DNA of 64,000 bases from Aromatoleum toluclasticum ATCC 700605. GTDB lineage: Bacteria; Pseudomonadota; Gammaproteobacteria; Burkholderiales; Rhodocyclaceae. Under the pieces are notes generated by a model. That model did not search any database. It had not been told where the DNA came from and saw only the letters and a list, made by a program, of their open reading frames with translations. Below, piece by piece: positions 17,798-27,393 of this stretch. The stretch lies in assembly GCF_000378245.1 (NCBI RefSeq), contig NZ_KB899505.1:89537-153536 (forward strand), in the 5' to 3' direction. The number at the start of each line of letters is the position of its first letter. Within the stretch, counting starts at the first letter, position 1. The position numbers and the translations under genes were made by a program.

Positions 17798-17812
17798 ACG
17801 CCAAACGGCTGC

Positions 17813-18109
17813 TCACCCCATGCCGTGGCGGCGCATCCAGGTGCGGAAATCCGCCTTCGCCGCGGCGCCACGCAGATGCCCCAGGTGCAGTACGAGGTTC
17901 TCGACCATCGCGTGCGCCGCGATCGCAGCCATGACTTCGAGCCGGTCCTCCGCGCACATGCCGTGCTCGGCGAGCCGGTGGTCGATGTCGCAGAAATGGC
18001 GCGCCATCAGGCTGCGCGCCTCCTGCTCGCCGATGGAAAGGTCGCCGAAGTCGATGTGATCCTCGGCTTCGATCTCGGCGATCAGCGATTCGACTGATTC
18101 GGGCGTCAT
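17813..18109 (-). CDS. Hypothetical protein, 98 residues
   Basis: A small acidic, mostly helical protein, MTPESVESLIAEIEAEDHID..., with many His residues (HFCDIDHRLAEHGM, AAHAMVENLVLHLGHL). GAGGA upstream of the ATG at 18109 supports this start over the ATG at 18136. I do not recognise the family. It is convergent with the DUF2182 gene (15 bases apart) and follows the transporter gene on the minus strand. The clean ribosome binding site and codon use argue that it is real. Confidence 0.6.
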   Translation of the reverse strand: MTPESVESLIAEIEAEDHIDFGDLSIGEQEARSLMARHFCDIDHRLAEHGMCAEDRLEVMAAIAAHAMVENLVLHLGHLRGAAAKADFRTWMRRHGMG

Positions 18110-18182
18110 GGCAAGTCCTCGCGCGAATGGTGACATCCGCTTGGACAGCCCCTGTTCGCCGCGAGTTGCCTTGAACCTGCGG

Positions 18183-19073
18183 TCAGCGCCGCGCGATGAC
18201 CAGCACGCCCGCGATCACCAGCGACGCCCCGGCGAGTTGCGAGATGCCGAGCGCCTCGTCGAGCAGCAACCAGCCGAGCAGGATCGTGACGACCGGGCCC
18301 AGCGTGCCCATCAGCGACACCGGCCCGGCGCCAAGGCGGCGGATCGCCTCCGACACGAGCCACACCGGGGCGACCGTCGACAGCAGCGCCATGGCCGCAC
18401 CGAGCGCATACACCTGCCACGGCAGATCGAGCGCGGATATCGGCCGCAGCACGAAGAACTGGGCGATGCACAGCACTGATGCGACGCTCGTCGCAAAGGC
18501 CGTCACACGCATCGAACCGAGGCGGCCGACAACCTGCCCGTTACCCATCAGGTACAGGGCGTAGGACAGGGAGCTCGCGAACACCAGCGCGCCGCCCAGT
18601 GCCACGTCGCGCGCTTCGCCGGCGATGTGCAGGTCGTGCCCCACCGCGAGGCCGATGCCGCAGTAGCACAGCGCCAGCGCCGCTAGCGTGCGCCGGCCGA
18701 TCGGTTTCGCGAGGAAGAGCGCCGACAGGAGGATCACGAGCGTCGGGTACAGGAACAGGATCAGGCGCTCGAGCGCGGCGGTGATGTAGCGCAGGCCGAG
18801 GAAATCGAGATAGCTCGACAGGTAGTAGCCGGAAAAGCCCAGCGCGACCATCCACAGCCAGTCGCGCCCGTCCATGCGCTGCGCCGCGCGCGCATCGGCG
18901 ACCAGCCCCATCACGATGAAGAACGGCAGCGACAGGCCCATGCGCAGCGCGAGCAGCGTCTCCGCGTCTACGCCATAACGGTACGCGAGCTTGACGAAGA
19001 TCGCCTTGAACGAGAATCCGATCGCACCGAGCGTCGCAAACAGCAGCGCGGTACGATGCGAGGCACGGCTCAT
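18183..19073 (-). CDS. EamA/DMT family transporter
   Basis: A 296-residue drug/metabolite-type transporter with ten predicted membrane helices in two EamA repeats (about 8-140 and 155-290). Examples are LLFATLGAIGFSFKAIFVKLAY at the N-terminus and GASLVIAGVLVIARR at the end. Substrate is unknown; family members export amino acids, nucleosides and other small molecules. It lies 18 bases downstream of the HerA-like gene on the same strand and may be co-transcribed with it. Confidence 0.9.
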   Translation of the reverse strand: MSRASHRTALLFATLGAIGFSFKAIFVKLAYRYGVDAETLLALRMGLSLPFFIVMGLVADARAAQRMDGRDWLWMVALGFSGYYLSSYLDFLGLRYITAALERLILFLYPTLVILLSALFLAKPIGRRTLAALALCYCGIGLAVGHDLHIAGEARDVALGGALVFASSLSYALYLMGNGQVVGRLGSMRVTAFATSVASVLCIAQFFVLRPISALDLPWQVYALGAAMALLSTVAPVWLVSEAIRRLGAGPVSLMGTLGPVVTILLGWLLLDEALGISQLAGASLVIAGVLVIARR

Positions 19074-19091
19074 CCGGTCAGTGTCGACACC

Positions 19092-20609
19092 TCATCGGCG
19101 GCGTCCGCCCAGCAGCGAACCGAGCAGCCCGCGCACGATCTCGCGCCCGACAGAACTGCCTATCGTGCGCACGACGGTTTTCGCGGCGATCTCGACCAGC
19201 CCCTCGCGCTTGCCGCCGCGCGGTCCGGTCGAACCGAACAGGATGTCGCCCATGCCCCCCATACCGCCCAGGGCGCCGCCCTCCTGCCCTCCGGCAGGCG
19301 CCTGCCCCGCGGGCGCGCCAGCGGAAGCGCCCCCGGCCTGCCCGCGCAGCACCTCGTAGGCCGACTCCCGATCGAGGAGCTTCTCGTAGTGGCCGTACAG
19401 CACAGAGCCCTGGATCGCGGCGCGGCGCTCGTCAGGCGTCATCGGGCCGAGACGCGACGCAGGCGCGATCACGAAGGCGCGCTCGACGACCTCGGGACGG
19501 CCCTTGTCGTCGAGGAAGGACACCAGCGCCTCGCCCACGCCCAGTTCGGTGATCGCGGCGGCCGCGTCGAAGGCCGGGTTCGCGCGCATCGTTTCGGCGG
19601 CGGTCTTCACCGCTTTCTGATCGCGCGGCGTGAAGGCGCGCAGCGCGTGCTGCACGCGGTTGCCGAGCTGGCCGAGCACCGTTTCGGGCACGTCGAGCGG
19701 GTTCTGCGTCACGAAATACACGCCGACACCCTTGGAACGGATCAGGCGCACGACCTGTTCGACCTTGTCGACCAGGGCCTTGGGCGCCTCGCCGAACAGC
19801 AGATGCGCCTCGTCGAAGAAGAAGACCAGCTTGGGCTTGTCCAGGTCGCCGACTTCGGGCAGTTGCTCGAAGAGCTCCGCCAGCATCCACAACAGGAAGG
19901 TCGAATACAGCTTGGGCGAGTGGTAGAGCTTTTCGGCGGCGAGGATGTTGATGACGCCGCGTCCCGCGCTATCGGTCTGGATCAGGTCGGAGAGATCCAG
20001 CATCGGCTCGCCGAAGAAGCTGTCGCCGCCTTCCTGCTCGAGCGCGAGCAGGCCGCGCTGGATCGCGCCGATCGAGGCCGCCGACACGTTGCCGTATTCC
20101 GTCGTGAAGGACTTCGCGTTGTCGCCGACGTGCTGGATCATCGCACGCAGGTCCTTCAGGTCGAGGAGCAGCAGGCCGTTGTCGTCGGCGATCTTGAACA
20201 CCAGCTGCAGCACGCCGGCCTGCGTCTCGTTGAGGTTCAGCAGGCGCGCGATGAGGAGCGGCCCCATGTCCGAGATCGTCGCGCGCACGGGGTGGCCGAG
20301 TTCGCCGAAGACGTCCCAGAACACCGCCGGATTCGCGCGCGGCGCGTATTCGGTGATGCCCAGCGCGGCGAGGCGCTGCATGAGCTTGTCGGATGCGACG
20401 CCGGCCGCGCCGGCCCCCGAGAGGTCGCCCTTCACGTCGGCCATGAACACCGGCACGCCGATCGACGAGAAGGCCTCGGCCATCTTCTGCAGCGTCACGG
20501 TCTTGCCGGTGCCGGTCGCGCCGGTGATGAGTCCGTGGCGGTTGGCGAGCCGGGGCAGCAGGGTGATTTCCTTCTGGGCGTTCTTTGCGATCAGCAGCGG
20601 TTCGGCCAT
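19092..20609 (-). CDS. HerA-like ATPase, DUF853 family
   Basis: A 505-residue P-loop ATPase of the HerA/FtsK superfamily (DUF853, helicase HerA-like C-terminal). Walker A is [16 protein letters not shown] (about 26-41) and Walker B is [12 protein letters not shown] (about 240-251). A sensor-like block, [33 protein letters not shown], follows. Near the C-terminus a low-complexity Gly/Ala stretch (about 420-460, [15 protein letters not shown]) precedes a basic tail. The family is widespread in proteobacteria but its role is unknown; DNA translocation is inferred from homology only. Confidence 0.9.
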   Translation of the reverse strand: MAEPLLIAKNAQKEITLLPRLANRHGLITGATGTGKTVTLQKMAEAFSSIGVPVFMADVKGDLSGAGAAGVASDKLMQRLAALGITEYAPRANPAVFWDVFGELGHPVRATISDMGPLLIARLLNLNETQAGVLQLVFKIADDNGLLLLDLKDLRAMIQHVGDNAKSFTTEYGNVSAASIGAIQRGLLALEQEGGDSFFGEPMLDLSDLIQTDSAGRGVINILAAEKLYHSPKLYSTFLLWMLAELFEQLPEVGDLDKPKLVFFFDEAHLLFGEAPKALVDKVEQVVRLIRSKGVGVYFVTQNPLDVPETVLGQLGNRVQHALRAFTPRDQKAVKTAAETMRANPAFDAAAAITELGVGEALVSFLDDKGRPEVVERAFVIAPASRLGPMTPDERRAAIQGSVLYGHYEKLLDRESAYEVLRGQAGGASAGAPAGQAPAGGQEGGALGGMGGMGDILFGSTGPRGGKREGLVEIAAKTVVRTIGSSVGREIVRGLLGSLLGGRRR

Positions 20610-20673
20610 TTCGGGATGCCTCTCTTGTTCGTTTGTGGCGGACTCAGTGTAGCAGCGGCGCGGGGGGCGTCCG

Positions 20674-21309
20674 TCATGGCGGCGAGCGGAAATCGCACAG
20701 GCTCACGCAGCGGTCGTAGGCGTCCTCGCACGCGACGTTGTGTGGAGCGCAGGCCCATAGCCGCGCCCCACAACCGCGGACGCAGGCATTCCATTCGGGC
20801 TTGGCCCGCGCCGGTCGCGTGAGCAGGTGCTCCACCGCGCTCTGCGCCGCACAGGTGCGTAGCGCGAACGTCCGCGGCGGCCCCGGCACGCGCTCCCACT
20901 CCTCGGCAGAGAACTGCAGCTCGCGTTCGAGCGCGTCGATGCGTGCCTCCTCGAGCAACCCCGAGCGCAGCAGCGACTCGAGACCGTGGCAGTCTGCGCG
21001 CCGCGCGTCGCCCTCGGTGCGTTTGCCGTCGAGCGGCAGACCGAGGTTGTGGCGGGCACACTCGTGCGCAAACAGGAACAGGCGCGACTCGGGCGTCAGG
21101 CGCGGCAGGAGCGCCTCGTTGTAGCGGATCGCTGGCGCGGCGCCGGAAAGACTCGCGACCACCTGATCGAGCGCGGGATCGCTCACGGCGGCCACTGCGC
21201 GGCCGGCGGCATCGGTGCAGCCGTGGTAGCTCGTGTGTTCCTGGGCAAACGCCCCTCCCCCCGCGCACAGCTGCGCGATTACCGCGCCCAGCATGAGCTT
21301 CCGCCGCAT
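20674..21309 (-). CDS. Secreted Cys-rich protein with degenerate HExxH-like site
   Basis: A 211-residue exported protein with signal peptide [23 protein letters not shown] and ten or more Cys in the mature part. The segment [16 protein letters not shown], followed by [11 protein letters not shown], resembles a secreted metallopeptidase-like family in which HECxHH precedes a (E/R)xADC motif. Here the fifth position is Arg in place of His, so the zinc site is probably altered or lost. The C-terminus [26 protein letters not shown] looks disulphide-bonded. GGGAGGG before the ATG at 21309 fixes the start. Function unknown. Confidence 0.7.
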   Translation of the reverse strand: MRRKLMLGAVIAQLCAGGGAFAQEHTSYHGCTDAAGRAVAAVSDPALDQVVASLSGAAPAIRYNEALLPRLTPESRLFLFAHECARHNLGLPLDGKRTEGDARRADCHGLESLLRSGLLEEARIDALERELQFSAEEWERVPGPPRTFALRTCAAQSAVEHLLTRPARAKPEWNACVRGCGARLWACAPHNVACEDAYDRCVSLCDFRSPP

Positions 21310-21434
21310 CGTCCCTCCCGTTCCCGCCAAGCCGGCCTTCCGGCAAGGAATGTCGAAAAATAATGACAGGAATCTACCAGAGCCGGACGGCTTCGGCACG
21401 GATCGCTGCCGTGAAGATGGGTGCGGCACGCGGG

Positions 21435-21440
21435 TATAAT
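21435..21440 (+). promoter_or_regulatory. -10 box upstream of yebC
   Basis: A perfect TATAAT 51 bases before the yebC ATG. The -35 position holds only a weak match (TGAAGA around 21412-21417). Confidence 0.55.
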
Positions 21441-21490
21441 GCGCGCGGTTCAGTTCATTCAACGCCACCCGGCAGGATTCGAGGTTTTTT

Positions 21491-22219
21491 ATGGCTGGTC
21501 ATTCCAAATGGGCCAACATCCAGCACCGCAAGGGCCGTCAGGACGCGAAGCGGGGCAAGGTCTTCACCAAGCTGATCAAGGAAATCACCGTCGCCGCGCG
21601 CATGGGCGGGGGCGACCCGAACTTCAACCCGCGCCTGCGCCTCGCCGTCGATAACGCGAAGACGCAGAACATGCCGGGCGAGAACATCGATCGCGCGATC
21701 AAGCGCGGCACCGGCGAACTCGACGGCGTGAGCTACGAGGAGTCGCGCTACGAGGGCTACGGCATCGCCGGCGCCGCGGTGATGGTCGACTGCCTCACCG
21801 ACAACAAGACCCGCACCGTCGCCGACGTGCGCCACGCCTTCTCGAAGTACGGCGGCAACATGGGCACCGACGGCTGCGTCGCGTTCCAGTTCAAGCACTG
21901 CGGCCAGCTGATGTTCGCCCCCGGCACGAACGAGGACGCACTGATGGAAGCCGCGCTCGAGGCCGGTGCCGAGGACGTCATCCCCAACGACGACGGCTCG
22001 ATCGAAGTCGTCACGGCCCCGTACGAGTTCTCCTCCGTGAAGGAAGCGCTCGAGAAGGCCGGTTTCAAGGCCGAGTTCGGCGAAGTGACGATGAAGCCGC
22101 TGAACGAGACGGAACTCGAAGGCGACGAGGCAGCGCGCATGCAGAAGCTGCTCGACGCGCTCGATTCGCTCGACGACGTGCAGAACGTGTATACCTCGGC
22201 GGTGCTCGACGAGGAATAA
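21491..22219 (+). CDS. yebC: YebC/PmpR family protein
   Basis: A 242-residue YebC family member. These proteins are annotated as transcriptional regulators; some have been tied to relief of ribosome stalling. The N-terminus [23 protein letters not shown] is diagnostic, and the three-domain layout is complete. In many bacteria yebC sits directly upstream of ruvC; here ruvC is 14 kb away at 35.8 kb, so that link is broken. It has its own -10 box and a terminator on its 3' side. Confidence 0.96.
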   Translation: MAGHSKWANIQHRKGRQDAKRGKVFTKLIKEITVAARMGGGDPNFNPRLRLAVDNAKTQNMPGENIDRAIKRGTGELDGVSYEESRYEGYGIAGAAVMVDCLTDNKTRTVADVRHAFSKYGGNMGTDGCVAFQFKHCGQLMFAPGTNEDALMEAALEAGAEDVIPNDDGSIEVVTAPYEFSSVKEALEKAGFKAEFGEVTMKPLNETELEGDEAARMQKLLDALDSLDDVQNVYTSAVLDEE

Positions 22220-22271
22220 GCCCCGGGGCTTGCAGCAACGCTTCCCGCGCCGCTACGGCGGCGCACGACAA

Positions 22272-22299
22272 AAACAGGGCCGGACATCCGGCCCTGTTT
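22272..22299. terminator. Bidirectional terminator between yebC and the multihaem cytochrome
   Basis: AAACAGGGCCGG (22272-22283) pairs exactly with CCGGCCCTGTTT (22288-22299), with a 4-base loop. T-rich tails lie on both strands (TTTCCTTT on plus, TTTTTG on minus). It ends both convergent transcripts. Confidence 0.9.
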
Positions 22300-22321
22300 C
22301 CTTTCCGGCTCCCGACCGCCG

Positions 22322-24334
22322 TCAGTGCGAGCCGAAGAAGCCGATCGCGACCAGCGCCAGCAGCGTCAGGCCCGCGGCAATCAGCGTGAAGCCGAGGATC
22401 TTCGAGCCCAGCGCCATCGGCCGCGAGGGCGCATCCACGATGAACTTCTCCAGCTCCCCGCTCTTCTGCAGGCGCTCGTATTCCAGCGCATGTTCGCGGC
22501 GGTACTCCTCGACCGGCATCGAGCCCGTGAACATCACGACCTCCAGCGGGAATTTGTCCGGGCGGAAGTGGTTGTTGAAGAAATGCACGGTGAACAGGAA
22601 GACCACCGCCAGGAAGGCTTCCTCGCTGTGGAAGATCGCCGCGACGTTGAACACCCAGCCGGGCAGGAAGGTCGCCGTGATCGTCGAGGCCCACATCATC
22701 AGCCCGCTCACGCCGATGATGGTCACCCCCCAGAACGGCGCCCAGTAGTCGAACTTCTCCCAGTAGGTCCAGCGGTCGAACACGGGGCGCTCGCCCTTGC
22801 CGAAGAACCACTTCAGCATCGCGAGGAAATCCTTGCCGTCCTGCAAGCCTGGCACGAGCGAGGTCGGGCCGAAGATGCGGAACTCCTTCCAGTCGCGCGC
22901 GAGCCGCACGGCGACGTAGGCGAGGTGCCAGAGGAACACGCCGGCGAAGATCACCGCATTGACGCGGTGGATGGTTCCCGCGACCTGCGGGCCACCCAGC
23001 GCCTTCATCAGCGGCACGGCCCAGGGCGCGTCCGGATAGAAGAGCGGGATGCCCGTGAGCGTCAGGATCATCAGGCTGAGCGCGAAGACGAGATGCGCAG
23101 CGCGCCAGGTCGTCGTGAAGCGGCGGAAGTGCTTGCCCGCGTGCCCGCCGCCGGCCAGGCCCGGCGCGTCGGCGCGCACGTGCGGCCGCGTCCTGCCCTG
23201 CTGGCGGTCGCGCAGTTCGCGCCAGAACCACAGCAGCGTGTGCAGCCAGAAGAAGCCGAAGGTGCCGACCAGCAGCTGGATCATCAGCTGGTTCGCGAGC
23301 CACATCTGCGGATAGCGCTCGAAATCGCCGGTGTGGCCGTGGGGCTGGAAGCTGGAGAATCCCGCAGGCGCCTCGGGCAGATCCTTCTTGCCGTTGTGGC
23401 ACTCCTTGCAGGTCTTCATCCGGTTATCCGGATGCACCCTGGAGTCCGGATTCTTCACCGCCAGCACGTCATGGCTGCCGTGGCAGTCGAAACACTTGGC
23501 GGTGTAAGCGTAGCCCAGGGTATTGATCTGGCCGTGGTAGGTGGCCTTGTAGGACTTGAAGTTTTCCTCGTGGCAGCTGCCGCACTCGGCCGTCACGGCG
23601 AGCTTGAACGGCGCGAGCGAGGTATTGCCGACGGCGTGGGCGCTGTGGCAGTCGCTGCACACGGCGGCCTTGGCGTCCTTCTTCCGGAAGATCGCCTCGC
23701 CGTGAATCGATTCCGTGAAGGTTTCGAGCGATTCCTCGTGACAGCTCTTGCCGCAGGTCTCGGGCACCCTCAGGCGCCACTCGGCATACTGCGGCGAGTC
23801 CTTGGGCGGGACATTGAAACTATGACTGCTGTGACATTCGTCACAGCTCGCGTTCGGCCGATTCGGGTCGTCGGCGTTCTTGCGCGCGTGGAAGGACTCC
23901 TTGTACGCGGCGATGTTGTCGGCGACCACGCCGAGGCGCGGTTTGTCCCTGGCGCTGCCTTGCTGCTTCGCGCGCTCCCACAACGCTTCGTGACAGGACG
24001 CACAGTCCCTGGCCTTCAGCGCCGGATCCTTCTTGTGCGCGTTTCCCGATTCGGCGTTATCGGTGATTTCCGTATGGCACTCGACGCAGTCCATCTTTGC
24101 ATGGACACCCTTCGCGAACGCATCGGGCGGCACGGCATGCAGCGCGCGCGATTCACCGTCGGCCCCCGGCACCGCGATCGCATTCTTGCTGCCGTCATGG
24201 CAACTCAGGCACTTCGCGTTCTCCAGTCCGGGAGGGGCTGCCGCGGCCGGCACGGCGGCGGCGACACACAGGGATGCCAAGAGGGCGGCGGCGGCCGTGC
24301 GCAAGTCTACGCTCTTCAGGCTCATGCTCTTCAT
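22322..24334 (-). CDS. Multihaem cytochrome c fused to cytochrome b561-type membrane domain
   Basis: A 670-residue electron-transfer protein. After a signal peptide, the periplasmic part (about 35-330) carries eight CxxCH haem motifs (CLSCH, CVECH, CASCH, CDECH, CSDCH, CGSCH, CFDCH, CKECH) and one CxxxCH (CGKSCH). The C-terminal half has about six membrane helices with His residues placed like formate dehydrogenase gamma / cytochrome b561 subunits (TTTWRAAHLVFALSLM, TIHRVNAVIFAGVFLWHL, AIFHSEEAFLAVVFLFTVHFF). It would pass electrons between the quinone pool and periplasmic haems. It is last in the row frdABCD, haem protein, cytochrome. I chose ATG 24334; ATG 24325 is also possible. Confidence 0.88.
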   Translation of the reverse strand: MKSMSLKSVDLRTAAAALLASLCVAAAVPAAAAPPGLENAKCLSCHDGSKNAIAVPGADGESRALHAVPPDAFAKGVHAKMDCVECHTEITDNAESGNAHKKDPALKARDCASCHEALWERAKQQGSARDKPRLGVVADNIAAYKESFHARKNADDPNRPNASCDECHSSHSFNVPPKDSPQYAEWRLRVPETCGKSCHEESLETFTESIHGEAIFRKKDAKAAVCSDCHSAHAVGNTSLAPFKLAVTAECGSCHEENFKSYKATYHGQINTLGYAYTAKCFDCHGSHDVLAVKNPDSRVHPDNRMKTCKECHNGKKDLPEAPAGFSSFQPHGHTGDFERYPQMWLANQLMIQLLVGTFGFFWLHTLLWFWRELRDRQQGRTRPHVRADAPGLAGGGHAGKHFRRFTTTWRAAHLVFALSLMILTLTGIPLFYPDAPWAVPLMKALGGPQVAGTIHRVNAVIFAGVFLWHLAYVAVRLARDWKEFRIFGPTSLVPGLQDGKDFLAMLKWFFGKGERPVFDRWTYWEKFDYWAPFWGVTIIGVSGLMMWASTITATFLPGWVFNVAAIFHSEEAFLAVVFLFTVHFFNNHFRPDKFPLEVVMFTGSMPVEEYRREHALEYERLQKSGELEKFIVDAPSRPMALGSKILGFTLIAAGLTLLALVAIGFFGSH

Positions 24335-24431
24335 CGGCAGGTGTCCATGAAAACGCCGCGGCGAGCGCGGCGCGATCCATTGCAATCGGCCGACGCGCCT
24401 GTACGACGGAGCATCGGCCCTCGGTGCCGCA

Positions 24432-25733
24432 TTACGGCAACTTCACCGCCTTGATGTCGGCCTTGGCCCCGAATCCGATCGTCCTCACGAACGAGACCTG
24501 GTGGCCGCGCGTGGTGATGTTGTCATCATGCACAGCGAAACCGACATTGTATACGCCTCCGGCTTTCAGGCTCTTGTCGTCGTCGTTCGCAAGTCCGAGC
24601 GGACGGATCATGACCACCGTCCACACCCCGTCCTTCCAGCTCGCAATCGCCTTGTTGTCGGCGGCCGACCCCTTGGCGTCCTCGCGGCTGACGACGTAGT
24701 CGGGAATCATGTCGCCTTCCTTCCAGCCGGCGGCGGGATCGAAGGGCACCGCGTTCTTCTCGCGGATCAGGTAGTGCTCGCCTTGGCGCAACTGATCCAC
24801 GGTGATCGACTTGTAGCCGACCTTGCTCGCGTCCCACATGAACTTGGGCTGGTGCGTCTTGGCGTCGGCGTTGCCGCTGAACATATCCTTGCCGGCATCG
24901 CCGTTGCGGAATTCGAGCACGTAGCCGTCGTCGGTCATCCCTACCGCATTGCTGCGATGTGCGCGCCACTGGATCAGGTCGACGAAACCGCCTGCCGCCT
25001 TGATCTTGGCGATGTCCTCGACGCTCTTGCCGGTTTTCCAATCGGACGGATCGGTCCGCGTGTCGGGCAGGTATTTGCGCACGTCGCTCTTCTTGAGCGC
25101 CTTCAGTAGTGCGTTGTTGGCAACCTCATCCTTGGTGAATTGTTTGGGCATGTCGCGCTCACCGTCGTGGCAGGTGAGCCAACAGCCCTGGTTCACGAAG
25201 CCCGGCACCTTGCCATCGTCGATCATGACCGACATGCGGTCCTCATAGATGCCCATCTCGGTGCCATCCTGAACGGGCTTGTCGAGTTTGGGATAGCCGA
25301 AGACCTTCCATTCCTTGCCGTCGAAGCGCAGGTACTGGTGCTCGCTGCCCGGATATGCGTTGTCGGTCTGCCACTGGAAGCGCAGGTAGGCGTTCTTGCT
25401 GTCATAGGCCGCCTGCACCTTGAGCGCCTTGAAGCCGGACTTGCCTTTGACCGGGCGCGGTTCGAGCCTGCCGCCCTTGACCAGCTTCTCGCCGATGTCC
25501 TTCTCGGCGTCCTCCTCGTCGTGACAGGAGGTGCAGGAGTCGCCGCGCTTGACCTCCTTCGCTGCCCCCTTGTGCTCGTTGCTGCGCAACCATTCGTAGG
25601 ACGACTGCCCCGGGAAGAACAGCGGTACCGTCACCGCAGGGACCTTGCCCCAGTTGATCTTTGCCGGATCCGCGGCCTGCGCCGCACCGATGCCGAGAGC
25701 CGCCAGGCTGACAAGCAATGCCGTTTTTTTCAT
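24432..25733 (-). CDS. Ethylbenzene dehydrogenase-related haem protein
   Basis: A 433-residue periplasmic protein of the ethylbenzene-dehydrogenase-related / DMSO-reductase-type haem-binding family. The signal peptide is MKKTALLVSLAALGIGAAQA. There is one CxxCH (CTSCH, about residue 67) and one CxxxCH (CWLTCH, about 184). The beta-rich haem domain includes FRFQ-type strands and the C-terminal GVYNVGFAVHDDNITTRGHQVSFVRTIGFG. The family name comes from the haem b gamma subunit of ethylbenzene dehydrogenase, but stand-alone multihaem members like this one are electron carriers of unknown partner. It follows frdD by 115 bases and precedes the multihaem cytochrome by 97, on one strand. Confidence 0.85.
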   Translation of the reverse strand: MKKTALLVSLAALGIGAAQAADPAKINWGKVPAVTVPLFFPGQSSYEWLRSNEHKGAAKEVKRGDSCTSCHDEEDAEKDIGEKLVKGGRLEPRPVKGKSGFKALKVQAAYDSKNAYLRFQWQTDNAYPGSEHQYLRFDGKEWKVFGYPKLDKPVQDGTEMGIYEDRMSVMIDDGKVPGFVNQGCWLTCHDGERDMPKQFTKDEVANNALLKALKKSDVRKYLPDTRTDPSDWKTGKSVEDIAKIKAAGGFVDLIQWRAHRSNAVGMTDDGYVLEFRNGDAGKDMFSGNADAKTHQPKFMWDASKVGYKSITVDQLRQGEHYLIREKNAVPFDPAAGWKEGDMIPDYVVSREDAKGSAADNKAIASWKDGVWTVVMIRPLGLANDDDKSLKAGGVYNVGFAVHDDNITTRGHQVSFVRTIGFGAKADIKAVKLP

Positions 25734-25847
25734 TTGAGTTTCCCTATTTTCCTTGATGTATCGCGAACACCCGACGAATCGGGCCCCATGCTGCCGCGGG
25801 TCGACGCCCGCTCCATGCGAAGGACGACTCCTGCACCAACCTTTCCT

Positions 25848-26216
25848 TCAGAATCCGACCGCCCACAGCGCCCCGGCGGCGAGCAGGGTGCCCAGCGCCG
25901 CCGATCCGTAGCACGCCAGACGCGTCGCGGCTCCGGCATGCACGCCGAGGTCGTGCAGGCTGTGGCAGATGCGGTGCGCGGCATGCCAGAGAAACAGGGC
26001 GATGATGGCGAAGAGGAAGCCCTTGCCCGCCCAGTGCTGCGCGAAGGCCTGCATGCGCGGCCAACTCATCGCATCCGCGGGAAGGATCAGCCCCAGCGGC
26101 ACGGCGATGCCGGTAATGAACACGAGCACCGGACCGAAGAGTGCCGCGAGCATGCCGCCCGCGCCGAAAAGTCCCCAGAAGATGGGGGCATTGGAACGTT
26201 TCATCGCCGCTTTCAT
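25848..26216 (-). CDS. frdD: Fumarate reductase membrane subunit D
   Basis: A 122-residue membrane anchor with three helices (about 12-35, 55-78, 95-120), matching FrdD in size and position. APIFWGLFGAGGMLAALFGPVLVFITG and FAIIALFLWHAAHRICHSLHDLG are typical; the latter has the His-rich loop near the quinone site. Its ATG overlaps the frdC stop by four bases (ATGA at 26213-26216), so translation is coupled. Last gene of frdABCD. Confidence 0.92.
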   Translation of the reverse strand: MKAAMKRSNAPIFWGLFGAGGMLAALFGPVLVFITGIAVPLGLILPADAMSWPRMQAFAQHWAGKGFLFAIIALFLWHAAHRICHSLHDLGVHAGAATRLACYGSAALGTLLAAGALWAVGF

Positions 26217-26626
26217 CGCGTCAGCCCCCCTGCCAGCACCAGGACCAGCGCCAGCACGGCCAGGCTGCACACGCCCGCCGCCGCCAGCCCGCAAGCGGTG
26301 ATCGTCGCCGGCGCCACGCGCTTTCCTCCGACCACAAGCGGCGGCATGGTCTTGGGCATGATGCGGAACCAGGTCCAGGCGTGGTAGGCGATCGCCGTCA
26401 GCAGCACGACGTGGAAGACAACCGACAAGGGGCTGCGCAGCGCCTCCAGCCATCCGCTCCATGCCGCTTCGCCCTGCGCCAGCCGCAGCAGGCCGACCAA
26501 CAGCACCAGCGCATAGGCGGCGACGAACAGCGCGGTCGCCTCATGCACCATGTATTCGACGAAGAAGGGATTGCGGCGCCACCAGCCCGCCATCGGACGC
26601 ACGTAGGGGCGGCGCGGATCGGACAT
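26213..26626 (-). CDS. frdC: Fumarate reductase membrane subunit C
   Basis: A 137-residue three-helix membrane anchor. The start MSDPRRPYVRPMAGWWRRNPFF and the segment YMVHEATALFVAAYALVLLVGL match FrdC. The conserved Glu and His near residues 30 belong to the menaquinol site known from E. coli FrdC. The ATG at 26626 lies two bases before the frdB stop codon, so the genes are effectively contiguous. The longer frame upstream overlaps frdB and is not used. Confidence 0.93.
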   Translation of the reverse strand: MSDPRRPYVRPMAGWWRRNPFFVEYMVHEATALFVAAYALVLLVGLLRLAQGEAAWSGWLEALRSPLSVVFHVVLLTAIAYHAWTWFRIMPKTMPPLVVGGKRVAPATITACGLAAAGVCSLAVLALVLVLAGGLTR

Positions 26627-26628
26627 AT

Positions 26629-27393
26629 TCACTTGGCACCTCCCTTCGGGCGGACGAGCCGCAGGAAGTAGTCGCCCGCCGCGCGCGTCTTGTTCTGGTT
26701 GACCGCGTTGGCTGGATCGACGTGCTTCGGGCACACCTCGGAGCAGTAGCCGACCGCGGTGCAGTTGAAGGCGCCCGCTTCCGATCCGGCGACCTCCATA
26801 CGTTCCGCGGCGGCGCCGTCGCGCGAATCAGCGTTGTAACGGTGCAGCAGGGCCATGATGCCCGGCCCGACGAAGTCGGGATTGAGCCCGTACTGCGGGC
26901 ACGCGGCGTAGCACAGCAGGCAGTTGATGCAGGAGCTGAACTGCTCATACACGTCAAGTTGTGCGGGCGTCTGCAGGTACTCACCCTGCGCGAGGGTCCG
27001 TTCTTCCTTCGGGACGATCCAGGGCTTGATGCTTTCGAGCTTGGCGAGAAAGTCGTCCATGCGGATCACGAGGTCGCGCTCGATCGGGAAATGCGCCAAT
27101 GCTTCGACGCGCACGGCTCCGGCAGGGAAGTCGCGCAGGAAGGTCTTGCACGCGAGGCACGGCTCGCCGTCTATCATCATCCCGCAGCTGCCGCAGATCG
27201 CCATGCGGCACGACCAGCGGAAGCTCAGCGTGCCGTCGAGCCGGTCCTTGATGTACTGCAGGCCCTGCAGCACCGACATGTCGTCGGTGAAGGGGACGTC
27301 GTAGCTCTGCAGGAAAGGCTCCCGGTCCTGCTCGGGACGGTAGCGCAGGACCTCGATGCGGATCACCTTGCCGTTCTTGCCCGTTTCAGACAC
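26629..27393 (-). CDS. frdB: Fumarate reductase iron-sulfur subunit
   Basis: A 254-residue electron-transfer subunit. The N-terminal [2Fe-2S] domain has CRMAICGSCGMMIDGEPCLAC. The C-terminal domain has the [4Fe-4S] motif CINCLLCYAACP and the [3Fe-4S] motif CTAVGYCSEVCPKHVDP. It passes electrons from menaquinol in FrdCD to FAD in FrdA. Its start overlaps the frdA end by 8 bases. QFSSCINC and NPDFVGP are FrdB-like and not SdhB-like. Confidence 0.96.
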   Translation of the reverse strand: MSETGKNGKVIRIEVLRYRPEQDREPFLQSYDVPFTDDMSVLQGLQYIKDRLDGTLSFRWSCRMAICGSCGMMIDGEPCLACKTFLRDFPAGAVRVEALAHFPIERDLVIRMDDFLAKLESIKPWIVPKEERTLAQGEYLQTPAQLDVYEQFSSCINCLLCYAACPQYGLNPDFVGPGIMALLHRYNADSRDGAAAERMEVAGSEAGAFNCTAVGYCSEVCPKHVDPANAVNQNKTRAAGDYFLRLVRPKGGAK

